DNA from: Helianthus annuus | Lineage: Eukaryota; Streptophyta; Magnoliopsida; Asterales; Asteraceae | Direction: 5' to 3' | Length of the DNA stretch: 64,000 nt | Assembly (NCBI RefSeq): GCF_002127325.2 | Contig: NC_035440.2 | Coordinates: 79,709,847-79,773,846, forward strand | In this document: positions 1-13,071 of the stretch, piece by piece | Layout: each line of letters starts with the position of its first letter | How positions within the stretch are numbered: the stretch's first letter is position 1 | Translations under genes and position numbers: made by a program | Notes under the pieces: generated by a model | What the model was told of the DNA's origin: nothing | Databases searched by the model: none | Seen by the model: the letters and a program-made list of their open reading frames with translations, nothing else

Positions 1-710
1 AAATCACACAAGGATAATGCAACCAAACTCTTATGTAAACGGGGAATGATGCTTGGTTTGTTGAACAAAGTAAAGGATCACTTTAGTGTAAAATACGCGA
101 GTGACACAAGGATTTATACGAGGAAAAAGCCCTTGATCAATGAATGATCTCCGGCAAAAAAAACCTCGGGTGATGGCAACTACCGATCACCAATCTTCAA
201 TATAACAAACAATATGTTTACAACTTCGGATGGTAACGAGCTAAGTACAAGGATCACTATAGTATCTTGTGTCAAAGCGTGTGAGAAGTGTGTTGTGTCT
301 TCCGAATGTGGAAGAGTGCTATTTATACAAGTGTGAGTGGTCGTATTTTAGGTAAAGAAACTAACTATTAGCTCGTTACCCCTTTAGGAATAGAAGTAAA
401 TCTAGCCTAAATTATCGCCCTTAAATTATGCTGAGTTTCCATATCGTCCACAACGTCCATCTTTGATTATGCATATGCCAAAGTTGTAAAGACGAGTTCC
501 TTGTTTACGTTGCTAAGAGCGGATCCTACTCGAAATTCCTGCAAGATAACATTAAATCCAAGGAGTACAACTGTTAGTATGAGGATCTCTAGGATGGTCC
601 GTGATCCTGATCCTGGAACTCTTCTGAGGATCACTATCTGCCAAAGAATCAAGGATCACTGGTTAGGATCACATGTAAGGATCGTAAGTCATAAAAATCC
701 AGCCCTAACA
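1..710 (-). repeat. 3' LTR of element A (edge-truncated)
   Basis: Matches 3387-4096 base for base except about five substitutions. Ends at 710 in CTAACA (minus-strand start TGTTAG), directly next to a polypurine tract on the minus strand at 711-722 (GGGGGAAAT). This marks it as the downstream LTR of a minus-strand element. Confidence 0.9.
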
Positions 711-1014
711 ATTTCCCCCAAAATATAAGGAGTAATATTGTAAATAAACGAGTTGTATTTTGTTGATCTTATCCGTAACAAAGTAACGGATAACTAGCCG
801 TTGGAGACGGACTAGTCGTTGCAAACCTGACGTTACAGAAGTGACAGCCCTGCAAATCATCATTATAAATAGGAGTTAGAGATAGGATCAATTGGCATTT
901 AAATTCAAGAGAGTCTCCCTTTATATTCTCGTCCGAAGATCAATCAGGTATCTCTTTTCCTCTTTCTTCCTTCTCTTACTCTGTTTCTCTGTTTCTTCCC
1001 ATCATTCTGCAAAG
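711..1014 (+). promoter_or_regulatory. Probable promoter/leader of the antisense gene in A
   Basis: Between the polypurine tract and the first ATG of the antisense gene there is a plus-strand TATAAATAG at 864-872, about 150 bp before the ATG at 1015. The matching stretch in element C keeps the same TATAAATAG (7085-7093) preceded by TGACGTCA (7047-7054), a bZIP-type palindrome; A has the weaker TGACGTTA. This suggests the antisense gene has its own promoter. Promoter function is inferred. Confidence 0.5.
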
Positions 1015-1582
1015 ATGTTGCTCCGGAACTCCCTGCATAAGGATCCTAAGAAGAAAAGCCCCTTGAAGGGTCAAGGGATCATCAAAGATTCTCCCACCGA
1101 GAGGTGCTGTTTTACCGATCCTCAGGTTGACAAAATCCGTCATTGTTTCCCGGTGAAGACCATCTTCAAGTCTTTTACTCCCACTGCTTTGAGTGATTTT
1201 ATTTCTGATACTTGGGTAGCTTTTCCTGTTACTCCGTTCTTGATAGGATATTCGTATCCTTTCCCACAGTTCACTCAATCCTTCTTCTCTCTCATCGGTA
1301 TCTGCTATATCCAGGCCATGCCCATGATCTGGAGGGTGTTATATACCCTGGAGAGGATCATTGAACAAGAGGGGATTGACCTCGGTATGGCGGAGCTGGC
1401 TGAGATGTATGATCTTACTACTTTCGGATCCCATCGTTATTTATTTAAGCGAAAAGCTGGAGAGGATCATCCTGTCCTCAAAGTCACCAAGAACGATACA
1501 AACTGGAAGCGTCGGTTCTTTTTTGTTAGGAGAGATACCATCCCTGATGGGAAGGATCTGCCCAAAGAGTGGGCTACTCATG
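1015..1582 (+). pseudogene. Antisense gene exon 1 of element A (Transposase_28-like)
   Basis: Open frame of 189 codons plus one base, ending at a GT donor (CATG|GTAGGA) with the acceptor TTTTTTGTGCAG ending at 1666; the same phase-1 intron occurs in C and D. The protein resembles the plant family called putative gypsy-type transposon (Pfam Transposase_28): recognisable blocks are the PVTPFLIGYSYPFPQF stretch and a Trp/Phe-rich end with KRRFFFVRR. Such frames are known as additional antisense ORFs of Tat elements; their function is not known. Exons 2-4 were lost in the deletion that joins this intron to gag, so this copy is truncated although exon 1 itself is open. Confidence 0.7.
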
Positions 1583-1675
1583 GTAGGATAGAGGATCCTG
1601 GAAGGATCACCACAAGATTTGTTCCTTAGAATGAGGATCACTAATATTTTCTTGTTTTTTGTGCAGCCATATCTG

Positions 1676-3297
1676 TTGCTTTTGAAAGAGGATCCTTGCT
1701 TTTCTTGTTTTGAGGATCCTACTTGTCTTTCCTGGATCCTTTTGTCATCCTCTAGCCGGATGAACCTGAGTGCACGAGTTCTTACTTCATCTAGGTTCCT
1801 GCATGGTGTCATAACAAGATCATCATAGAACAGTGAATCCCTAAGCAATCCCATTTTGAAGGCCTCAACAGCTGTGGCCATATCCAAGTTGGGAATGTCC
1901 AAGGATTCTTTACTGAATTTGGTTATATAATCCCTTAATGATTCATTATGACCCTGAGTTACCCTATATAAATCACTAGTCAATCTTTCAAATTTTCTAC
2001 TACAAGAGAATTGATTATTGAATAAATTAACTAAATTAGCAAATGAGGTAATAGAGTAAGGGGGAAGACTTAGCAGCCATTTAAGAGCTGATCCAGTAAG
2101 AGTGGATCCAAATCCTTTGCATAGGCATGCTTCCTTTAATTTTTCTGGAATTGGATTGATCTCCATCCTCTCCCTGTATTGTGCTATGTGTTCCTCAGGA
2201 TCCGTTGTACCATCATACAGCTTCATAGTAGGGATATGGAACCTTTTGGGTATCTCAGCATCACAAAATGGTGGTGCAAAACGAGATACCTTATGGCTTC
2301 CATCTGCAATTTCCGGGATAGGTTTGACTACCCCTGGAACACTCGATATCATATCCTTTAATTTCTGTAGTTCTCTGGCCATAGCATGATTGATACCTGT
2401 ATCCTACATGAATCCATGGTTAGTGGTAAGAGAGTTATTAAAAGTGTTACCTCCCATCGGGTTTAAGTTAGGAACATTGGATGTGAATCCATATTGCTGG
2501 GATTCTGGGATGATGGATGGACCAGTGGAAGCAATGGTCTGCATTGGAATAAAATCTCCTTGATGGACATCTGGACTTCCTGTTTGCAAATTCTTCAAGG
2601 ATCCTGGTATCTGAAGGGATCCTTGAACCTGGGATGATCCTGGAACGAAGGAGGATCCTTGAATCTGGGATGATCCTGGAACAAAGGAGGATCCTTGAAC
2701 CTGGGATGATCCTGGAACAAAGGAGGATCCTTGAACCTGTGATGATCCTGGAACAAAGGAGGATCCTTGAACCTGGGATGATCCTGTAACGAAGGAGGAT
2801 CCTAAGCTCATGAAGGATCCCATATGCTGGGTATAGGATCCTGCCGGTTGGAAATATGATCCTGATGCCTGAGTAATTGCTGCTGGGCCGAAATGCACTC
2901 CTCTTGATCCACCCATATGTTGAATGTCTGGGACCTCCGATGGCTGAGAAGTAATCATTGGAGTATCAAAATTCAAAGATTTGGGCACCAGTGGGGAATG
3001 ATCCTCTGCCGTTTTCTTTTGCCTTTTGAGATCTCCGATTTCTCTGAGGATCCTGTCATTAGTTTCGTCCTGCCGCTGCATACGATCCTTCATCTGCAAA
3101 ATCAAAGTAAATATATCACTAGTACTGGGAACAGTAAAAGTTAAAGCAGAAGAAGATGAAGGTTTAGAGAAAGCAGGAGTTGGTCTCTTCTCAGCATTTT
3201 TCTGGGATCCCGCTGGTGGTGGAGGCAAAGGTAGAGTGTTCTGAGACGAGTTGACTGCAGACATCGCCGTGGATGTATTCTTCAATGATGAAGCCAT
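1676..3297 (-). pseudogene. gag: gag of element A, broken
   Basis: Structural protein of the virus-like particle. It starts at ATG 3297 (MASSLKN) and keeps the Tat capsid-like block (FHIPTMKLYDGTTDPEEHI, then a WLLSLPPYSITSF segment). A stop TAG at 2404-2406 stands where element C has CAG, splitting it in two. Five 12-residue repeats (GSSFVPGSSQVQ type) occupy about 2620-2810. The 3' end of the gene, including the zinc-finger-like motif and protease seen in C and D, is removed at the deletion junction near 1676. Non-functional as it stands. Confidence 0.85.
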
Positions 3298-3352
3298 GTA
3301 ATACTTCGAAGTGATCACCAACAGAAAATTTTCTTATGAATGAAGCACCAAT

Positions 3353-3374
3353 GGCCCCACGGTGGGCGCCAAAT
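3353..3374 (-). other. Primer-binding site of element A
   Basis: Immediately inside the 5' LTR the minus strand reads TGGCGCCCACCGTGGGGC. The same word follows the 5' LTR in C and D, and in B with one change. TGGCGCC is a typical tRNA 3'-end complement in plant gypsy elements; Tat/Ogre elements are often reported to use tRNA-Arg, but I could not verify the tRNA here. Confidence 0.7.
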
Positions 3375-4096
3375 TGTTTTGGTCAAAAATCACACAAGGA
3401 TAATGCAACCAAACTCTTATGTAAACGGGGAATGATGCTTGGTTTGTTGAACAAAGTAAAGGATCACTTTAGTGTAAAATACGCGAGTGACACAAGGATT
3501 TATACGAGGAAAAAGCCCTTGATCAATGAATGATCTCCGGCATAAAAAACCTCGGGTGATGGCAACTACCGATGACCAATCTTCAATATAACAAACAATA
3601 TGTTTACAACTTCGGATGGTAACGAGCTAAGTACAAGGATCACTATAGTATCTTGTGTCAAAGCGTGTGAGAAGTGTGTTGTGTCTTCCGCATGTGGAAG
3701 AGTGCTATTTATACAAGTGTGAGTGGTCGTATTTTAGGTAAAGAAACTAACTATTAGCTCGTTACCCCTTTAGGAATAGAAGTAAATCTAGCCTAAATTA
3801 TCGCCCTTAAATTATGCTGAGTTTCCATATCGTCCACAACGTCCATCTTTGATTATGCATATGCCAAAGTTGTAAAGACGAGTTCCTTGTTTACGTTGCT
3901 AAGAGCGGATCCTACTCGAAATTCCTGCAAGATAACATTAAATCCAAGGAGTACAACTGCTAGTATGAGGATCTCTAGGATGGTCCGTGATCCTGATCCT
4001 GGAACTCTTCTGAGGATCACTATCTGCCAAAGAATCAAGGATCACTGGTTAGGATCACATGTAAGGATCATAAGTCATAAAAATCCAGCCCTAACA
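3375..4096 (-). repeat. 5' LTR of element A
   Basis: 722 bp from TGTTTTGGTC to CCTAACA on the plus strand (minus-strand TGTTAGGG...CAAAACA). A minus-strand TATAAATA box lies at 3706-3713, placing the transcription start inside the LTR. Followed at 3374 by the primer-binding site. Confidence 0.9.
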
Positions 4097-4731
4097 GAAG
4101 GTAAGGATCAAGGATCCTTGGACGTTTAGCTTCAAAAACCTGAAATAGGATACAACTTGGGACTAAGCCAATATAAGATAAAAGTTAGCAACTGGGGACA
4201 AGCCCAAAGGATAACTGGGGACATGCCCAAAGGATCGTGTGTAAACTGGAGTATGGCCCTTACTGGCGACTATCCAAACTTAGTGACATGAAAATGCCAA
4301 AACCTTAGCTAACGTGAAAACGTTAGAAACCTTAGGAACGGATGTATGGTACGTCTACCATTATATGTAGGATCCTAGGTATAGCCAGTACAATAGAATT
4401 GTCAGCCCCTAAAGCGAGTACTGGTCCCATTGCCATGAACTATACCAGGATCATCGTGCGCTACTGGCGAAACTGGGGTCAAACCTAAATAACTGTGGTC
4501 AAGCCCATATAATTGGATGCTTCTGTGGATAATCAACTCTTTGCTAAGGATACTTGAACCTTCAAAACTCAGAATCAAGTGAAAGGTGGATAAAGGATGC
4601 AGGATCCCTATCCTTATATGAGAAAATAAAAGAATGAAATAGTTTGAGATTAAAATGTTACCAAAATAAGGATCATCTGTGCTGTAAGGATCCTTCAAGG
4701 ATACTTATCATGTGAGGATCACGGATCCTTG
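4097..4731 (-). other. Post-pol spacer of element B (non-coding, structured)
   Basis: No gene. Homologous to 9470-10237 in C. Contains about two copies of the spacer repeat (ACTGGGGACAAGCCCAAAGG type, about 4190-4240), a plus-strand hairpin CTAACGT-GAAA-ACGTTAG at 4309-4326, and a long inverted pair around 4370-4460 built on GGTATAG and CTATACC. These structures are discussed under the findings. Confidence 0.6.
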
Positions 4732-6217
4732 TCACATGAAGTATTTCTTCAAATGGACAGCATTCCACGCTCTACGTAGCAAATCACCTTCCATTGTTAG
4801 CAATCGATATGCCCCCTTTCCTGCTTCAGCTTCAATCAAGTAAGGACCTTCCCACTTTGGTGCCAGCTTTCCATCAGCAGGATTGGTGGAATTCTGAAAT
4901 GCTTTCCTTAGTACCATATCACCAACTTGGAACTTCCTGATCCTGACATTTTTGTTGTAGGCTCCAGCCATCCTTTGTTGATAACTGGCCATCCTTATCC
5001 TTGCCAAATCCCTGATTTCTTCTATAGTATCCAGGTCTTGAACCAAGTTTTCAGCGTTCTCTTCAGTATCACGAATGCTTGTTCTTGCAGTTGGAACCAC
5101 CATCTCTGTAGGGATCACTGATTCTGCCCCAAATACCAAAGAAAATGGAGTTTGGCCTGTAGCATTCTTAGGAGTTGTCCTATCAGCCCAAAGCACATAA
5201 GGTAGTTCTTCTGCCCATTTTCCTTTCTTGGATCCAAGCTTCTTCTTCAAATTGTTGATGATGATCTTATTGGATGATTCTGCCTGACCATTAGCTTGTG
5301 GGTGGACTGGTGTTGATGTTATCATCTTAATCCCCCAGCTGTCACAAAAGTTAGTAGTTCTGCCCCCAATAAATTGGGAACCATTATCACATATAATTTC
5401 AGAAGGAATACCAAATCCAGTTATAATGTTTCTTTTAATGAAGGATATAACTTCCTTTTCTCTGACTTGGGCAAAGGCTTCAGCCTCTATCCACTTGGAG
5501 AAGTAATCAGTCATAGCAAGCATGAACACTTTTCCACCAGGTGCCTTATGAAGCTTACCAACTATATCCATACCCCATCTCATAAATGGCCAGGAGGAGG
5601 ATATAGGATGCAAGAATTCAGCCGGTTGATTAAGGATATTACTGTGTCTCTGACAAGGATCACATTTCTTAGCATACTCCACAGCATCTCTCTTCATAGT
5701 TGGCCAATAGTACCCTGTCCTCAGGATCCTTGAGAATAATGCCCTGCCCCCAGTGTGATTTCCACAATCTCCTTCATGGAAGTCTTTTAACACTTCTTGG
5801 ATTTCAGGATCCTCAATGCATCTTAAGTACGGTCCTGCAAGAGATCGTTTATACAACATATTATTTAATATTGTGAATTAGGATACCTTAGCTTTGAAAG
5901 CCCTAGGGTTTTCTCCTGTAGGAATCTCTCCATGTTGTATGTATCTCATGATTGGGAGGATCCATGATCCTGAATGAGATTGAGTATCATTACTAGGGAT
6001 AATTGCAGAATCCTCTCCTATCTCCATAGCCACATGATCCTCAATAGCAGGGGTCAGGATGTGGATAATGGGGATACTTATATCCTCCGGGATCTTCAAA
6101 GATGATCCTAAATTAGCCAATGCATCAGCTTCTATATTTTCTTTCCTTGGTACCTGTGTCAAACTAAAGGAAACAAAAGAGAGTGCCAATTCTTTGACTA
6201 TCTCCAAATATTTGGTT
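4732..6217 (-). pseudogene. pol: Element B pol, 3' part: second RNase H and integrase
   Basis: Carries the end of the second (archaeal-type) RNase H, then integrase: a HHCC-type zinc domain (GNHTGG...CDPCQRHSN), the DDE core with [13 protein letters not shown] and NGQAESSNK, and a C-terminal domain ending WNAVHLKKYFM. A stop codon interrupts it near 5877 where C reads CAA. At 6211-6218 it is fused through a short shared word (TTTGGT) to the LTR of element C. The rest of this pol continues at 27393. Confidence 0.85.
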
Positions 6218-6927
6218 AAAAATCACACAAGGATAATGCAACCAAACTCTATGTAAACGGGGAATGATGCTTGGTTTGATGAATAAAGTAAAGGATCACT
6301 TTAATGTAAAATATGCAAGTGACACAAGGATTTATACGAGGAAAAAGCCCTTGATCAATGAATGATCTCCGGCATAAAAAACCTCGGGTGATGGCAACTA
6401 CCGATCACCAAGCTTCAATATAACAAACAATATTTTTACAACTTCGGATGGTAACGAGCTAGGTACAAGGATCACTATAGTATCGTATGCTAAAGCGTGT
6501 GAGAAATGTGTTGTGTCTTCCGAATGTGGAAGAGTGCTACTTATACAAGTGTGTGTGGTCGTATTTTAGGTAAATAACCTAACTATTAGCTCGTTACCCC
6601 TTCAAGAATAGATGTAAATTTAGCCTAAATTATTGCCCTTAAATTGTGCTGAGTTTCCATATTGTCCATAACGTCCATCTTTGATTATGCATATGCCAAA
6701 GTAGCGTGATAGGTTCCTTGTTTACGTTGCTAAGAGCGGATCCTACTCGAAATTCCTGCAAGACAACATTAAACCCAAAGAGAATAATCGTTAGTATGAG
6801 GATCCCTAGGATGGTCCGTGATCCTGTCCCTGGAACTCTTCTGAGGATCACTATCTGTCAAAGAAACAAGGATCACTGATTAGGATCACATGTAAGGATC
6901 ACAAGTCATAAAAATCCAGCCCTAACA
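6218..6927 (-). repeat. 3' LTR of element C, terminal bases replaced
   Basis: Matches 26683-27392. The canonical terminus TGTTTTGGTC is absent: the sequence passes from B pol (TATTTGGTTA) straight into AAAATCACAC. The inner end CCTAACA at 6927 is intact and is followed by the polypurine tract (minus strand TTTTGGGGGCAAT). Confidence 0.9.
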
Positions 6928-7232
6928 ATTGCCCCCAAAATATAAGGAGTATTTATGTAATATAAACGAGTTATATTTTGCTGAATCTTATCTCTAACTA
7001 ACTCAACGGATATATAGCCGTTAAGAATGAACTATCCGTTGCGATCTGACGTCATGGAGATGACAGCCCTGCACAAATCATCATTATAAATAGAAATAGG
7101 GATAGGATCCTTTGCATTTAAATTCGAGAACTATTCCATTTATAACCGCGATCAGAGGATTGAACAGGTATTCCCCTTCTCCTTCTATCTTGCTTGCTCT
7201 GTTTTTCTTTTTCTTTCCATCGTCTTGAAAAA
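6928..7232 (+). promoter_or_regulatory. Promoter/leader of the antisense gene in C
   Basis: Contains TGACGTCA (7047-7054) and TATAAATAG (7085-7093) on the plus strand, 30 bp apart, upstream of the ATG at 7233. The spacing fits a plant bZIP site and TATA box. Activity is inferred. Confidence 0.5.
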
Positions 7233-8830
7233 ATGTTGCTCCGGAATTCCCCACACAAGGATCCTAAGAAGAACAGTACCTTGAAGAGTCAAGGGATCAT
7301 CAAGGATTCTCCCACTGAGAGGTGTTGTTTTACTGATCCTTACATTGACAAAATCCGTCATTGTTTTCCGGCGAACACCCTCTTTAAATCTTTTGACCCT
7401 ACCGCTCTGAGCGATTATATTTCTGAGACTTGGGTAGCTTTCCCGGTCACTCCTTTCTTGATAGGATATTCGTATCCTTTTTCCCCAATTCACCCAATCT
7501 TTCTTCTCCCTTACCGGCATCAGCTATATCCAGGCTATGCCGATGATCTGGAGGGTGTTATACACCCTTGAAAGGATCATTGGGCAAGAGGGTATTGACC
7601 TTGGCATGGCGGAGTTAGCTGAGATGTATGATCTTACCACTTTCGGATCCCACCGATACTTGTTTAAGCGAAAAGCTGGAGAGGATCATCCTGTCTTCAA
7701 AGTTACCAAGAACGACACGAGCTGGAAGCGACGGTTCTTTTTTGTTAGGAGAGATACCATCCCTGATGGGAAGGATTTGCCCAAGGAGTGGGCTACTCAT
7801 GGTAGGATAGAGGATCCTGGAAGGATCACCGTATGACCTATCTTTTAGCATAAGGATTACTGATGTTCTGTTATTTTTTGTGCAGCTATCTCCATCTCTC
7901 ATCTGAAGTTGACACCTGCTGCAAAAGAGAGACTTTTGGCCTTTAAGAAGCTTGATCCGGAGATAAGAACTTTCCAGGTTGCTACCCAGGATTCTCAAGA
8001 AGTATCCTCTGCCTCTGTCACAATGTCAAGTAAGTATCCTCATTTAAAAAGTAATTCCATGTAGGATTTTCAAGTTTAATTAGAATACTTATCTTATTTT
8101 GATTGTGAAGGTGCTGGAAAATCCTCTAAGTTTGCTTCAAAGTTCGGTATTGATGATCTTGCTAATGTCAAGTCTGCAAGGAAGAAGACTCCTGCTGCTA
8201 GCCCAACTGCTTCAGCCCCTAAAGCACCTATTAGGGGTAAAGGAAAGAAGAGAAAGGCCCCTGAGGATCTACAAGGTCTGCCCCTGCTCCGCCAACAGTT
8301 TCTAGACTACTTCAACGAGGTAAGGATCACTGCCCCTGTTTGTTATCCTGACAGTTTTGAGGATCACTTGTTACTGACGTTATGCCTTGTTTTCCTTGCA
8401 GAAATTTGCTGAGATAGAGACTTATGTTGGCCACGTCGAGGATCAAGACCGCCAAATTGCTGACCTCCAACAGATGGGTGTGCTGAAGGATCTTAAGATA
8501 GCTGATCTTGAGAAGGAGCTCCGGGCCACCAAGGATAAAGCTGCCAGGATGCTGATCAATTTTGATTATGAGAAGCATGAGATCACCCAGGATGCCAAGG
8601 TCTCTGCTGCGATAACCATGTATAAGATCCAGCTGCAGATGGCTGCGGAGGCTCAGGATCCTGACTTCGACAAAAGCACATGGGACGTGGAGAGCTGGAA
8701 GGCGAGGCTGGCAGAGTTGGAGGATGATGAAGAGGCTGAGGAGGTCCCGATGCTTGAGGGTGGTGATGTTGGCAAGGATCAGGGTGGGGAGGCAAGTGGA
8801 GCTGGTGGTGATGGTGCAGCGAAGGCTTGA
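7233..8830 (+). pseudogene. Four-exon antisense gene of element C (one-base frameshift in exon 1)
   Basis: Predicted exons 7233-7801, 7886-8029, 8111-8319 and 8402-8830, all with GT-AG introns and intron phases 1, 1, 0. They match the exon pattern of D. Exon 1 encodes the Transposase_28-like domain; exon 3 a Lys/Pro/Ala-rich linker (GKGKKRKAP); exon 4 a long charged coiled coil (IADLQQMGVLKDLKIADLEK) ending in an acidic Gly-rich tail. One extra T in the run at 7477-7482 shifts the frame of exon 1, so this copy is probably dead while exons 2-4 stay open. The function of this family is unknown; its frame runs opposite to gag-pol. Confidence 0.65.
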
Positions 8831-10237
8831 GCTGCAGGATTGGGCGATGAAGGAAACTTCTAGACATAGCCGGAGCCCAATTTTTTTTTTTTTGTGTTTG
8901 TTTATGTTTTTAAACAATTATGGTCTGTAACTTCGAACAATAGGTTTAGGGTTGAGGATCCAGGATCCTTCAGACAATAGGTAGGATTACACATGGTGGA
9001 GGGATCCTCTGTTTGGGGGATGAAGCCATTGTGATCCTGCCGCCATTTATTTACCTGCATGCTATGACCGCACAAACAATGGACACCCTTTGCCAACCCA
9101 TGTGGACGGGCCACGTTTTGCTGGTAGAAACGTGGGTTGGCAATTTTGACAACTTTGAAGGGTTTCAAACCTTTGTTAATAAAATAACTCTAATCTTTTT
9201 GGCTTATCTCGTGTTGTTATCCTTTTAATTTCCAGTTGTTTTAGTACATATTTGTTTGAGTAAGAAAAGTTAGGCAAATTATGTTTAAGAAATTTAGGAT
9301 ATGATCCTGGATCAAATATCCTATAATCGAAAATTTTCAAAGTAGTTTATTTTAATGATCATAGGTTCAGTTGTCAAAGTCTAAGGGTTATTTAAACAAA
9401 TAATGAGTGAAATTGGAAATAGTTAAGGATCATACCTGAGGATCCAAGTTAGGATCCTAACCTTTAATCAGGATAACCGTAAGTGAAACTTTAATGGACA
9501 ATAAGGATTAAGTATCCTTAATTGTTTAACTTTGAAAACCTGAAAAGTAGAACATAACCTGGGACTAAGCCAATATAAAAGATAAGTTAGTAACTGGGGA
9601 CAAGCCCAAAGGATCACTGGGGACAAGCCCAAAGGATAACTGGGGACAAGCCCAAAGGATAACTGGGGACAAGCCCAAAGGATAACTGGGGACAAGCCCA
9701 AAGGATAACTGGGGACAAGCCCAAGGATCGTATGTAAACTGGAGTATGGCCCTTACTGGCGACTATCCAAACTTAGTGACATGAAAATGCCAAAACCTTA
9801 GCTAACGTGAAAACGTTAGAAACCTTAGGAACGGATGTATGGTACGTCTACCATTATACGTAGGATCCTAGGTATAGCCAGTACGATGAGGTTATCAGCC
9901 CCTAAAGCGGGTACTGGTCCCAAAGACGTGAACTATACCAGGATCATCGTGCGCTACAGGCGAAAACTGGGGACAAGCCCAAGGATAACTGGGGTTGAAC
10001 CCAAGGATCTGAGATGCTTTTGAAGACTATCAATAACATGCTGAGGATACCTGGACTATCAGAACTCAAATTCTCGTGAGAGGAGGATGAAGGATACATG
10101 ATCCTTATCCTTAGGTAAAAATAAGAAAATGGAATAGTTTAGGATTAGGACTTTACCAGAGTAAGGATCATTGACATCATTGGGATCCTTCGAGGATGCT
10201 TTCAATGTAAGGATCATATGTGCCAGGAGGATCCTGC
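8831..10237 (+). other. Spacer between antisense gene and pol of C: structured, repeat-bearing, non-coding
   Basis: No credible gene. In order: a hairpin just after the antisense stop (ATTGGGC 8839-8845 with GCCCAAT 8875-8881) running into a T tract; a TCCTCT-gttt-GGGGGA hairpin at 9005-9020 followed by TGAAGCC; an inverted pair GCCAACCCA/TGGGTTGGC (9092-9141) with inner CCACGTTT/AAACGTGG; six 23-bp tandem repeats (9592-9730); a GAAA-loop hairpin (9802-9819); and a long two-part stem (9864-9945). Similar pieces recur in B and D. Confidence 0.6.
9592..9730 (-). repeat. 23-bp tandem repeat, about six copies
   Basis: Unit CAAGCCCAAAGGATAACTGG plus GGA, repeated head to tail. The related element B has about two copies at the same place, so the array expands and contracts. 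Not CRISPR: there are no unique spacers. Confidence 0.85.

Positions 10238-13071
<2,834 letters not shown>

Larger units (their letters stand above)
1..4096 (-). mobile_element. Element A: pol-less Tat-lineage Ty3/gypsy retrotransposon
   Basis: Minus-strand LTR element whose 3' LTR (1-710) loses its last 12 bases to the window edge; the 5' LTR is 3375-4096. Inside, in plus-strand order, lie a polypurine tract, exon 1 of an antisense gene (1015-1582), a deletion junction near 1667-1676, gag, and a primer-binding site. All of protease, RT, RNase H and integrase is missing, so it could move only with help. The two LTRs differ at about 5 of 710 positions by my reading, so the insertion is recent. 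It lies in the post-pol spacer of element B; the right flank is GAAGG (4097-4101) and the left flank is off-window, so the TSD cannot be checked. Confidence 0.85.

Noticed and set aside
1441..1666. Continuation of A gag to the left of the deletion.
   Set aside because: It is the minus-strand shadow of the antisense gene exon 1 and intron; the homology to gag ends near 1676.
3375..6927. Reading the LTRs at 3375-4096 and 6218-6927 as the pair of one element.
   Set aside because: The first is next to a primer-binding site and gag (a 5' LTR), the second next to a polypurine tract (a 3' LTR); they face away from each other and differ in sequence, so they belong to A and C.
9592..9730. CRISPR-like array.
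   Set aside because: Units are head to tail with no unique spacers, inside a plant retrotransposon spacer; simple tandem repeat.
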